Shown in pieces: positions 7,384 through 15,119 of a stretch of DNA of 58,338 nt (position 1 is its first letter; every line of letters starts with the position of its first letter). A program made the position numbers and the translations under genes. The stretch is from Acidobacteriota bacterium (GTDB lineage: Bacteria; Acidobacteriota; Blastocatellia; UBA7656). The stretch lies in contig JACQDB010000089.1 in the NCBI GenBank assembly GCA_016201275.1, positions 1-58,338 on the forward strand, read 5' to 3'. Below the pieces are notes generated by a model. The model saw only the letters and a list, made by a program, of their open reading frames with translations, made no database searches and was not told the DNA's origin.

Positions 7384-10014
7384 ATGGAAAATTACCATCG
7401 CGTTAAAGAGTTGTTTCAAACGGCGATTGATTTATCGGGCGAAGCGCGGGCGGTATTTTTGGCCGAAGCCTGCGCCGGAGATACGACCTTGCTGATGGCG
7501 GTCGAGCGTTTGCTTGCCGCCAGCGATGAAGCCGAAAGTTTTATCGAAGAACCGGCTTTTAACCTCGCTGATAATTTCATCACGCAAAAAGATACTGCCG
7601 CCGAACCTGTAGAAGGCAGCTTCATCGGCCATTATCGCGTCATTCGGGAAATCGCTCACGGCGGCATGGGCGCGGTCTATCTGGCGATGCGCGCCGATGA
7701 CCAGTACAAAAAGCGCGTCGCCATCAAAGTCATACGCGGCGGTGCCAACAATGATTATTTACGTCGTCGCTTTCTGAGCGAACGCCAGATACTGGCAAGC
7801 CTCGATCATCCCTACATCGCCAAGCTGCTTGATGGCGGCACCACTGAAGACGGCTCGCCGTATCTGGTGATGGATTACATCGAAGGCGAAGCCATAGACG
7901 AATACTGCGACAATCACAAATTATCAACAGCCGAGCGCCTGCAACTGTTTCGTCAGGTCTGCGCGGCGGTGCATTACGCGCATCAAAATCTGGTCATACA
8001 TCGTGACCTCAAACCGGGCAACATACTGGTCACCGCCGATGGCACGCCGCGCCTGCTGGATTTCGGCATCGCCAAATTGCTCAATCCTGAGCTTGCCGGA
8101 CAGACGCTGGATATGACGGCGGGGCCTTTGGGGCCGATGACGCCGGAATACGCCAGCCCCGAACAGGTGCGCGGCGAAAGCCTGACGACTTCGAGCGACA
8201 TTTATTCGCTGGGCGTCGTGCTGTATGAATTGTTGACTGGCCATCGCCCTTATAAATTCGGCAGTCGTGTGCCGCACGTCATCGCGCAAATCATCTGCGA
8301 ACAGGAACCGGAAAGACCCAGCACGGTTATCAATCGCATCGAAACCAATCCTTACGGGATAAGCGACACGGACATCACCATCTCGCCGGAAATCGTCAGC
8401 CGCACCCGCGAAGGCCAGATTGAAAAGTTGCGCCGTCGTTTGCGCGGCGACCTCGACAACATCGTGTTGATGGCGATGCGAAAAGAGCCGCAGCGCCGCT
8501 ATGCTTCGGTTGAACAATTCGCCGAAGACTTGCGCCGCCATCTCTATGGATTGCCCTGCATCGCTCGCAAGGCTACGCTTTCGTATCGAACATCGAAGTT
8601 CATCAAGCGTAACAAAGTAGCGGTCGCCGCCGGTGTGTTAATCGCCTTGAGCTTGATTGGCGGCGTCATCACGACGTTGTGGGAAGCGCACAACGCCAGT
8701 TTGCAGAAGGCCAAAGCCGAACAGCGCTTCAACGATGTGCGTGCGCTGGCCAATGCCTTTATGTTCGATATACATGACAAAATCGAAACCCTGCCGGGTT
8801 CCACGCCAGCGCGTCAGTTACTGGTCAACAAAGCCCTGCAATATCTGGATAAGCTGGCGCGAGAAGCGGGCGGGGATACGACTTTGCAAAGGGAACTGGC
8901 GACCGCCTATATGAAGGTCGGCGATATTCAAGGCAACCCGGTGGTGGCCAATCTTGGTGATATGAATGGAGCGCTGGCGAGTTATCAAAAGGCTCTGCAA
9001 ATTCGGCAGGCGCTGCCAACGGCTTCGGCCCATCAGCTTGATGCCGAAATCGAATTGGCGAATAACTATGATCGCGTCGGTGATATGGTTTTGATTGATC
9101 ACGATTTGAATGCGACGACCGAGAATTATCAACAGGCGCTTGCCATACGCGAACGACTGGCTGCACAACAACCGAATAACACGCAGGTTCGTTTTGATTT
9201 GTCTTTGAGTTATTCCAACCTTGGCGACGTGCTTTCAGAAGACGGCAAGCCGCAGGCCGCTTTAGAGCAATACAGCAAAGCTCGCACGATGCGCGAACCG
9301 CTGTTGGCGCAAGAACCGCTGAACGCGACATATCGCCGCAGCATAGCGATTCTCTATCAACGCATCGCCACCAATATGTATTATCTGGGCGATAAAGCCG
9401 GAGCCATTGCCACGTCGCGCCAATCGCTTGTGAAGATGGAAGCGTTGGCGAAGGATTATCCGCAAAACGCCAAAGCGCAACGCGAAGTGGCGTTCGCTTA
9501 CAATAATCTGGGCGATTTGCTGTGGTATAACGATGACTTGAAGGACGCTATGGAAAATTATCAAATCGGCTTGCGTATGCGTGAAGCCTTGTTGCAGACT
9601 GACCCGACCAATATGCAGGCGCAACGCGATGTCGCCATCAGCTATGGCAATTATGGTTATACGCTGGCGCAGAAGGGCGATGAAAAAGGTCTGGAGCTGT
9701 ACCGCAGGAGTGTAGAAATTACGGAAGGTTTGTTGACCGTCAATCCCGATATGGCCAATGCGATGCGCGATGTCGCCGTCACCTACAGCTATTTCGGCGA
9801 GGTTTACGGACTGCTGGCGGCGCGTAAAGAATTGCCCGTAGCCAAGCGCCTCGCCTATTATGAACAGGCGCTGGCCTACAATGAGCGCAGTATCAAAATC
9901 TGGGTGGAGATGCGCGACCGTGGCATATTGAAAAGCCGCGACCGCAACACGGCGGATAAAATCACTGCCAGCCTCGCCGCTTATCACAGCGAGATGGAAA
10001 AATTGAAGAAGTGA
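7384..10014 (+). CDS. Ser/Thr protein kinase with C-terminal TPR repeats
   Basis: 876 aa. A ~75-residue N-terminal helical region precedes the kinase domain (about 84-389), with K115, HRDLKPGN (D208, N213) and LLDFG (D226). The Gly loop reads AHGGMGAV, with the first Gly replaced by Ala-His, which occurs in active kinases of this group. A membrane segment lies at 411-432. The rest, about 450-870, is a chain of TPR-type helical repeats (patterns such as LATAYMKVGDIQG, LSLSYSNLGDVLS, VAFAYNNLGDLLW and VAVTYSYFGEVYG), predicted outside the membrane or as a docking arm. The layout matches kinases that pair with TIGR02999 ECF sigma factors, and the sigma gene is directly upstream. Inferred role: the TPR end senses a signal and the kinase modifies the sigma factor. 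Confidence 0.94.
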   Translation: MENYHRVKELFQTAIDLSGEARAVFLAEACAGDTTLLMAVERLLAASDEAESFIEEPAFNLADNFITQKDTAAEPVEGSFIGHYRVIREIAHGGMGAVYLAMRADDQYKKRVAIKVIRGGANNDYLRRRFLSERQILASLDHPYIAKLLDGGTTEDGSPYLVMDYIEGEAIDEYCDNHKLSTAERLQLFRQVCAAVHYAHQNLVIHRDLKPGNILVTADGTPRLLDFGIAKLLNPELAGQTLDMTAGPLGPMTPEYASPEQVRGESLTTSSDIYSLGVVLYELLTGHRPYKFGSRVPHVIAQIICEQEPERPSTVINRIETNPYGISDTDITISPEIVSRTREGQIEKLRRRLRGDLDNIVLMAMRKEPQRRYASVEQFAEDLRRHLYGLPCIARKATLSYRTSKFIKRNKVAVAAGVLIALSLIGGVITTLWEAHNASLQKAKAEQRFNDVRALANAFMFDIHDKIETLPGSTPARQLLVNKALQYLDKLAREAGGDTTLQRELATAYMKVGDIQGNPVVANLGDMNGALASYQKALQIRQALPTASAHQLDAEIELANNYDRVGDMVLIDHDLNATTENYQQALAIRERLAAQQPNNTQVRFDLSLSYSNLGDVLSEDGKPQAALEQYSKARTMREPLLAQEPLNATYRRSIAILYQRIATNMYYLGDKAGAIATSRQSLVKMEALAKDYPQNAKAQREVAFAYNNLGDLLWYNDDLKDAMENYQIGLRMREALLQTDPTNMQAQRDVAISYGNYGYTLAQKGDEKGLELYRRSVEITEGLLTVNPDMANAMRDVAVTYSYFGEVYGLLAARKELPVAKRLAYYEQALAYNERSIKIWVEMRDRGILKSRDRNTADKITASLAAYHSEMEKLKK

Positions 10015-10120
10015 AGTTGGCAAGTTTCAGGCCGCTCTTGTTTACGAGCCAAGCCTTGAAAGTGGCTGTGGTAGCCGGTTTCAGGGTTTTGATGAACAAC
10101 CGATAGACCACAGAAAGTGA

Positions 10121-10552
10121 ATGCAGATGAACGACGTACAGACCGATAACCCGGTATTGCTATACGATGGCGTGTGCGGCTTTTGCAACAAAGGCGTGCA
10201 GATGATTCTCGCGCACGACGCGGGCGGCAACTTGAAATTCGCGCCCTTGCAGAGCCAGTACGGCGAAGCGGTAATCGCTCGGCATCAGTTGACGAACATT
10301 GATTCCGTCGTTTTTGTGGAGTCATCAGCGGGCGCTGAACGGGTGTTTATTCGCTCGAACGCGGCGTTACAGCTTGCCCGTTATCTGGGCGGCTGGTGGA
10401 AACTGCTGCTGGTGTTTTATGTCGTGCCGCGTCCGGTGCGGGATTTTTTCTATGACCTGTTTGCCAAATATCGCTATCGGTTTTTCGGCAAATACGATAG
10501 CTGCCTGTTGCCTACGCCCGAAATGCGCGCCCGTTTTCTGGATATGGCGTGA
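10121..10552 (+). CDS. DCC-family (DUF393) thiol-disulfide oxidoreductase-like protein
   Basis: 143 aa. The family mark is at the N-terminus: LLYDGVCGFCNKGVQ, a thioredoxin-like CxxC (residues 19-22) after an Asp-Gly. DUF393/DCC proteins have a thioredoxin-like start and a hydrophobic, Trp/Tyr-rich C-terminal half, seen here as WWKLLLVFYVVPRPVRDFFY. The substrate is not known for the family in general. A second ATG two codons in (10127) is possible, as neither has a strong ribosome site. It follows the TPR kinase by 106 bp and precedes a DUF2071 gene; the three may share a transcript but no functional link is evident. Confidence 0.88.
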   Translation: MQMNDVQTDNPVLLYDGVCGFCNKGVQMILAHDAGGNLKFAPLQSQYGEAVIARHQLTNIDSVVFVESSAGAERVFIRSNAALQLARYLGGWWKLLLVFYVVPRPVRDFFYDLFAKYRYRFFGKYDSCLLPTPEMRARFLDMA

Positions 10553-10650
10553 AGATGTTTCGATAGCGGTACGCCAAACTCCGCATCCCTTTTTCAAGGA
10601 AAACATTTGCTGAAAAGCTCTCGTCAAAATCCTTCTCAACCCTCATCACT

Positions 10651-11382
10651 ATGACGCAAACGAAAAAATTTCTCACTGCCGAATGGCGCTATCTGGCGAT
10701 GCTCAATTATGAGATTGAACCGGCGGTGCTGCGCCCTCGCGTTCCTTACGGCACGGAGTTGGACACCTGGAATGGCAAAACTTTTGTCAGCCTTGTCGGG
10801 TTCATGTTTTTGAAGACCAGAGTTTTAGGAATACCGATTCCTTTTCATCAGAATTTTGAAGAGGTGAATCTACGCTTTTATGTGCGTCACAAAGCTGTTG
10901 ACGGTTGGCGGCGCGGCGTCGTCTTCATCAAAGAGTTAGTGCCGCGTTGGGCTATCGCTACGGTGGCGCGCGTCGTCTATAACGAAAACTATGAAGCGCT
11001 GCCGATGCGTCAACGGCTGGAGGTGGAAGGCGGCGAGTTGAAGCCCGATGGCGCGGTCGAATACGGCTGGCGTTATCAAGGTGACTGGAATTATCTGCGG
11101 GTTCAGACCACAGGCGCAGCGCAATCGTTAAGCGCAGGATCGGAAGAAGAATTTATCACCGAACATTATTGGGGCTATGCGGCGCAAACGGATGGCGGCT
11201 GTATGCAGTATCAAGTTGAACATCCGCCGTGGCGCGTCTGGCAGGTGCGCGACCATTCGTTGCATTGCCAAGTCGCGGCGTTATACGGCGAGCCGTTTGT
11301 TGCGGCCTTGAGCAGCCAAGCGAGTTCGGCGTTTCTGGCCGATGGCTCGCCCATCATCGTGCGCCAAGGCCAGCGTTTATAG
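10651..11382 (+). CDS. DUF2071 (YqjF-type) family protein
   Basis: 243 aa. The pattern WRYLAMLNYEIEPAVLRPRVP, then TFVSLVGFMFLKTRV, then FEEVNLRFYVRHK and the tail PHxxWRVWQ-like region fit the DUF2071/YqjF family of predicted single-domain cytoplasmic proteins. The biochemical role of this family is not established. It lies 98 bp after the DCC-family gene on the same strand; the two occur together in other genomes in my recollection, which is weak evidence for a shared task. No signal peptide or membrane helix is apparent. Confidence 0.85.
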   Translation: MTQTKKFLTAEWRYLAMLNYEIEPAVLRPRVPYGTELDTWNGKTFVSLVGFMFLKTRVLGIPIPFHQNFEEVNLRFYVRHKAVDGWRRGVVFIKELVPRWAIATVARVVYNENYEALPMRQRLEVEGGELKPDGAVEYGWRYQGDWNYLRVQTTGAAQSLSAGSEEEFITEHYWGYAAQTDGGCMQYQVEHPPWRVWQVRDHSLHCQVAALYGEPFVAALSSQASSAFLADGSPIIVRQGQRL

Positions 11383-11511
11383 GCGAATTTGCTAATAATT
11401 ATCGGCGAATTTGCCAACAATACGCGGAGTCGTAAAAATTTTCCCAGCGAATTTCTGGCGAAAACTTGCACCCCCAAGGTGATTTCGCTAGTATTGGAAT
11501 TTCGTTTTGAC

Positions 11512-11587
11512 GACTCGTTCGTCTAGGGGCCTAGGACACCGCCCTTTCACGGCGGTAACACGGGTTCAAATCCCGTACGAGTCGCCA
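11512..11587 (+). tRNA. tRNA-Glu (anticodon UUC)
   Basis: A complete cloverleaf: acceptor stem GACTCGT/ACGAGTC, discriminator G (11584) and genomically encoded CCA (11585-11587). The anticodon stem is CCGCC/GGCGG around CTTTCAC with anticodon TTC at 11546-11548. The T-arm is CGGGT TCAAATC CCG. It reads GAA/GAG Glu codons. Confidence 0.98.
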
Positions 11588-11607
11588 CTATTTTCGGTGG
11601 CACTGAT

Positions 11608-11647
11608 AACCGCGTCAACGCTGAATGGCTTTGACGCGGTTTCTGTT
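11608..11647 (+). terminator. Rho-independent-like terminator after tRNA-Glu
   Basis: AACCGCGTCAA (11608-11618) and TTGACGCGGTT (11631-11641) pair exactly around a 12-base loop, followed by a short T-rich tail (TTCTGTTT). The position 21 bp after the tRNA CCA fits termination of the tRNA transcript. Confidence 0.75.
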
Positions 11648-11727
11648 TGGTGAAGCCAAACTCGCAAAACCTCTTTTCCGCCGGTTCTGTGATCGGCGCT
11701 TGGTTGCGTGCTTCCGTTTTCGTTGAC

Positions 11728-11849
11728 GAGAGTGGGCGAAGAAACCATAGCGGCACAGCAATGAACCTCGCTACCAGAACCGCCAGGGCTTTCCCAATTT
11801 TTTTGTCGGGGTTTATCGCTGTGCCTCTATGGTTTCTTCGCGCTCTCCG
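11728..11849. repeat. Inverted repeat with ~38-bp arms after the tRNA
   Basis: GCGAAGAAACCATAG plus CGGCACAGC (about 11735-11760) returns in reverse complement at 11811-11845 with few mismatches, and GAGAG/CTCTC extend the pairing outward. The ~45-bp centre holds a T7 run. No gene is supported in 11648-11954; the palindrome may be a decayed mobile element next to the tRNA, though no duplicated tRNA 3' end is visible. Confidence 0.6.
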
Positions 11850-11954
11850 AAAACGGCATGACGGCGGTGAGTTTTGGGCGATGTGTCGCTTCAGCGGACG
11901 CTTGCGAAGTTGCTCAAAGCGCCGCCGCGCCTTATCATGGCAAGCCTCTGACCG

Positions 11955-12857
11955 ATGCGAAAAGCGTTCCTGAAAAATCATCGAGACCTTTCCCTACAAG
12001 GTACTCGTCCGCTTGTCATTGCTCACCGAGGCGCTTCAGGCTTGGCACCGGAAAACACGCTGGCAGCCTTTCAACTAGCGCTGGCGATGGGGGTGCAGGG
12101 CGTAGAGTTAGACGTGCATCTGTCCGCCGACGGCAAACCTATGGTCATTCACGACCATCGCCTCAAGCGCACTACCGATGGCGTCGGGCAGGTGGCCAGG
12201 CTTAACGCGAAAGAGTTGCAATCCCTGGATGCAGGTAGTTGGTTTGCGCGTCGGTTGGCGCTCAGACCGCGCGCACGCCGGACGCTCGCAGCCTTGATAG
12301 CGACGAATCCCAGTTTGCAGCATTGGCTAGGCAAGGACGATTGTGCAAATGGCAAAGGCCAATTCGATTTTTCCGGTGAGCGAGTGCCGACGCTTGAAGA
12401 AGTTTTTGCGTTGCTGGCGACGGCGCGCCTGCCGCGCATCTACGTCGAATTGAAAGGCGAGGCGGCGCATAAAAATGCTTTGCTGGAAGCGACCGTGGCG
12501 CTCATTCATCAATGCGGATTGTCCAGCGCGGTAACGCTGCTTTCTTTCGACCATCGCATCATCGGCGAGGCCAAACGACTCGCGCCGGAGCTTCGCAGCG
12601 CCGCTACGTTTCCGGCGACGAGCCATGCGCTGGCCACCTCGCGTTCGATGCTCAAAGCTCTGCAACAAGCGGCGGCGGACGAAGCGGCGCTGCATTTCGG
12701 CCTGGCCACCCGGCGCACGGTTGCGGCTTTGCACGACCACGGGTACGCGGTTTCGGTGTGGACGGCGAACAGCAAAATGGTGCTGCGTAAATTAATCGCC
12801 AGCGGTGTGGATGCGATCATGACGAATTTCCCCAATCGGTTGCTGGAATTGTTATGA
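11955..12857 (+). CDS. Glycerophosphodiester phosphodiesterase family protein
   Basis: 300 aa. It should hydrolyse glycerophosphodiesters to glycerol-3-phosphate and an alcohol. The GDPD barrel motifs are clear: VIAHRGASGLAPENT (H24, R25, E34, N35), VELDVHLSADGKPMVIHDH (E51, D53, H66) and late VSVWTAN and GVDAIMTNFP. H24 and H66 would be the acid/base pair and E51/D53 metal ligands. No signal peptide is seen, so a cytoplasmic enzyme is likely. A stretch of ~45 residues around 95-140 (Arg-rich, then WLGKDDCANGKG) is an insertion compared with short GDPDs. The ribosome site is weak and an upstream start is not excluded. It is followed after 40 bp by an AraC-type regulator. Confidence 0.92.
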   Translation: MRKAFLKNHRDLSLQGTRPLVIAHRGASGLAPENTLAAFQLALAMGVQGVELDVHLSADGKPMVIHDHRLKRTTDGVGQVARLNAKELQSLDAGSWFARRLALRPRARRTLAALIATNPSLQHWLGKDDCANGKGQFDFSGERVPTLEEVFALLATARLPRIYVELKGEAAHKNALLEATVALIHQCGLSSAVTLLSFDHRIIGEAKRLAPELRSAATFPATSHALATSRSMLKALQQAAADEAALHFGLATRRTVAALHDHGYAVSVWTANSKMVLRKLIASGVDAIMTNFPNRLLELL

Positions 12858-12897
12858 ACCAAGCGCGGCGCGCTCCAACCGCAAGGTGGAATGACCA

Positions 12898-13749
12898 ATG
12901 ATGCAGGAGATTCACAGAATCGTTTCCCGCGCGCAATTCGCGGTGCGTCACACGGCGGCTCTGCATTGCGAGTTTGCCGCGCATTCGCATACCTCTTATA
13001 CGGTGACCGCTGTGCTTGGCGGAAGCCTGTTCACCACCATCGGCGCTAGTGATTATCAGGTGTCGGAAGGGCACATCGCGCTCACCAACATTGGCGAAAA
13101 CCATGCGGCGGTCGTCGCTGAAGGTGAATTTCTGTCGGTGAGCATCACCCCGATTTTCGTAGATGAAATGGTCAGTGAAATCGGCTTGACGCGCACGGCT
13201 GCCGAAATCGTCTTTCGTGCCAGCGTGGTCAAAGATGAGGTTATTACGGCAACGGCGCGTTTGCTTGCCAGTGAAATCGGGCAGGAAAAATTAGGCCACA
13301 CGCAGATGCTCGAAGCTTTGGTGCGGCAACTGGTGATTCATCTATTGCGCCGACATCTGACGGTTCGCAAAGCGTCGCAGATCGAATTATCGCGTGCCGG
13401 TTTTGTGGATCGGCGTTTGCGTCGCGCCATTGAATTCATGCATGACAATTTCGGGCGTGAACTGGCGTTGGCAGAGATCGCCGCCGCCGCTTATCTGTCG
13501 GAGTTTCATTTCGCCAGACTCTTCAAACAGATTACCGGCTTGACGCCGCACGTTTATCTGGCGAATCTGCGGCTTGAACGAGCGCGAAAATTATTGACGG
13601 AAACGCCAATCCCGATTATCGAAATCGCCGCTATGGTGGGCTATCAAAGCCACAGTCACTTCACCAAAATTTTCAAATCCGTGACCGGCTTAACGCCTCG
13701 CGCCTATCGCGACAGTCAGTCGTCACTAGCTCGACTTTGTACCAGTTGA
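12898..13749 (+). CDS. AraC-family transcriptional regulator
   Basis: 283 aa. The C-terminal ~100 residues are a double helix-turn-helix of the AraC/XylS type: RRAIEFMHDNFGRELALAEI, then YLSEFHFARLFKQITGLTPH and IIEIAAMVGYQSHSHFTKIF followed by GLTPRAYR. The N-terminal ~150 residues resemble a cupin-like effector domain (HCEFAAHSHTSYTVTAVLGG). Such proteins activate nearby genes on ligand binding; the ligand is unknown. The start at 12898 has AAGGTGGA eight bases upstream, with an alternative ATG at 12901. After the canonical end (AYR) the last ~13 residues are unusual, because the coding sequence runs into the left inverted repeat (13727-13742) of the neighbouring element, which seems to supply the present stop. 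Confidence 0.92.
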   Translation: MMQEIHRIVSRAQFAVRHTAALHCEFAAHSHTSYTVTAVLGGSLFTTIGASDYQVSEGHIALTNIGENHAAVVAEGEFLSVSITPIFVDEMVSEIGLTRTAAEIVFRASVVKDEVITATARLLASEIGQEKLGHTQMLEALVRQLVIHLLRRHLTVRKASQIELSRAGFVDRRLRRAIEFMHDNFGRELALAEIAAAAYLSEFHFARLFKQITGLTPHVYLANLRLERARKLLTETPIPIIEIAAMVGYQSHSHFTKIFKSVTGLTPRAYRDSQSSLARLCTS

Positions 13750-14269
13750 GATTGGCCAGCACCAATCCAGAGTTTACGTAGCGGTTCGCGCAGGGAAGTA
13801 GTGAACCTCGCCTCAAAAAATTGAGGTTCAATAATTCCAGGAGTGAAAGTAAAAAGCGGATTCAATCAGGATGATTCGCCTCTGAAAAATCTAGCAACGG
13901 AGAACCGAGGCCGTTAGGCCATTCACCTGAACCCCGCCAACGGCAGTTGGGGGATACTTAAAGCCCAACCTACACACCAAGCAAGCAAAGTTTTTTGCAA
14001 TCCCGCCAACGGCAGTTGGGGGATGGTTAAAGCCCAGCCTACAGAGCAAGCAAAGTTTTTTGCAATTCCGCCAACGGCAGTTGGGGGATGGTTAAAGTCC
14101 AACCTTGCCCGATGCCCAAGGCTGAACTTTAACCATCCCCCGATTTCCATCGGGGGGATTCGTTTATCTTTAGCAGCGTTTTGTAGGTTGAACTTTAAGT
14201 ATCCACCGATTTCCATCGGTGGGATTAGCAAGGCTGGTTCGCCGCCGAAAAGTGTACCAAGTCGAGCTA
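13727..14269. repeat. 543-bp repeat element with 16-bp inverted ends and internal tandem units
   Basis: TAGCTCGACTTTGTAC at 13727-13742 and its near-exact complement at 14254-14269 (15 of 16) bound the region. Inside are three tandem units starting CCGCCAACGGCAGTTGGGGG at 13933, 14002 and 14067-14068 (periods 69 and 65-66), then two inverted units centred on CCGATTTCCATCGG (about 14139 and 14206). GTTGGGGGATGGTTAAAGT and its complement pair across the middle. No protein gene is supported here. The left end overlaps the 3' end of the AraC gene. No target duplication is visible. Confidence 0.65.
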
Positions 14270-14356
14270 AGGATTGTGGACGAAATAATCTGCAACCTTG
14301 TACGGGGCATTGAAATATCACTCATGTTGTACAGGTTCTTTCAGTCACAATCCTGA
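14268..14356. repeat. Copy 1 of the TAAGGATTGTGG palindromic family
   Basis: Starts TAAGGATTGTGGA, continues with AAATAATCTGCAA and ends CACAATCCTGA, giving inverted ends. The TGTACGGG core is shared with the copies at 18560-18727 and 28131-28241. It abuts or overlaps by two bases the element to its left. Confidence 0.6.
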
Positions 14357-14363
14357 AAAGAAA

Positions 14364-14422
14364 GGTAGCGGCTCAATCAGGAGAGTTGGAGTTTGGCGTT
14401 CCCACTACCTTGAGCCACCACC
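14364..14422. repeat. Short derivative of the GGTAGTGG element
   Basis: Ends are GGTAGCGGCTCAA (14364) and TTGAGCCACCACC (14410-14422), near-exact inverted repeats, with GGAGTTTGGCGTTCC inside. These match the termini and arm of the 248-bp element at 32603-32850, so this looks like an internally deleted relative. No clean target duplication. Confidence 0.55.
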
Positions 14423-14509
14423 GAAGGGCGCAGGATGATGGAGCAATGACTAATTAAATTTGACTGCATCGCGGTCGGTAGTTGATAATCACAGCGAGGA
14501 AAAATACTG

Positions 14510-14863
14510 ATGCCCGAACAGGAAACTATCTTTCATAAAATTGCTTCTGGAGATGCCCAGGCGGATATTGTTTATCAGGATGATTTGGTCATCGCCTTTA
14601 ACGATGCCAATCCGCAAGCGCCCACTCATATTTTATTGATCCCGCGCAATGATGAACTCGAATCGCTTAATGATGCGTCGAAATCTGACGAAGGCATTCT
14701 AGGACATTTGTTGTTTGCCGCTGCCAAAGTCGCCAATCAAGTTGGCATCGCCGAAGACGGCTATCGCATCGTCATCAACACCGGCGCGGCGGCGGGACAG
14801 AGCGTCGCTTATCTGCACGTTCACCTGCTTGGTGGGCGCGATATGACTTGGCCTGCGGGTTAA
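14510..14863 (+). CDS. HIT-family (HINT-like) nucleotide hydrolase with altered triad
   Basis: 117 aa, full length for a HINT protein. The start has GAGGA nine bases upstream. The fold is recognisable from IFHKIASGDAQADIVYQDD, AFNDANPQAPTHILLIPR, GYRIVINTGAAAGQSV and the C-terminal LLGGRDMTWPAG. The triad region reads YLHVHLL (residues 101-107) where HINT proteins have His-x-His-x-His; the first His is Tyr because of TAT instead of CAT or CAC. The middle His (H103, the nucleophile position) and last His (H105) remain, so some activity is possible. Family role: removal of AMP from phosphoramidates and acyl-adenylates in the cytosol. A terminator follows at 14905. Confidence 0.93.
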   Translation: MPEQETIFHKIASGDAQADIVYQDDLVIAFNDANPQAPTHILLIPRNDELESLNDASKSDEGILGHLLFAAAKVANQVGIAEDGYRIVINTGAAAGQSVAYLHVHLLGGRDMTWPAG

Positions 14864-14904
14864 GCGGTTTTCAATTCGATGAGCTTTCACAGGCGAGATT
14901 TTCA

Positions 14905-14928
14905 GGCAGGGGCAACCCTGCCTTTATT
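14905..14928 (+). terminator. Rho-independent terminator of the HIT gene
   Basis: GGCAGGG (14905-14911), loop GCAA, CCCTGCC (14916-14922), then TTTATTATT. Perfect 7-bp GC-rich stem 41 bp after the stop codon. Confidence 0.85.
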
Positions 14929-15119
14929 ATTCATCGAGTGAATTGAATCGTCGCTTTGCTTCTTTACCACACCGCTTGGCTTATCGAACTCGCCAGGCAA
15001 TCCCGCCAACGGCTGACTTCACCTACAACGCCATCGCCAACCTCTTATAGGTACTTTTGCTCGATTCGTTGACACGCCTGCGAGCGGTTTTCGCGTGCGG
15101 GTACGAGCGCCCCTCGGTT

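Noticed and set aside
9262-10023. 253-codon minus-strand frame
   Set aside because: Antisense to the TPR region of the kinase gene; no domain recognised.
11512-11954. Integrated element at tRNA-Glu
   Set aside because: No integrase and no repeated tRNA 3' end are visible in the window.
13933-14220. Possible CRISPR array
   Set aside because: Only three direct units plus two inverted ones, with long similar spacers; the units extend into the spacers and no cas gene is present.
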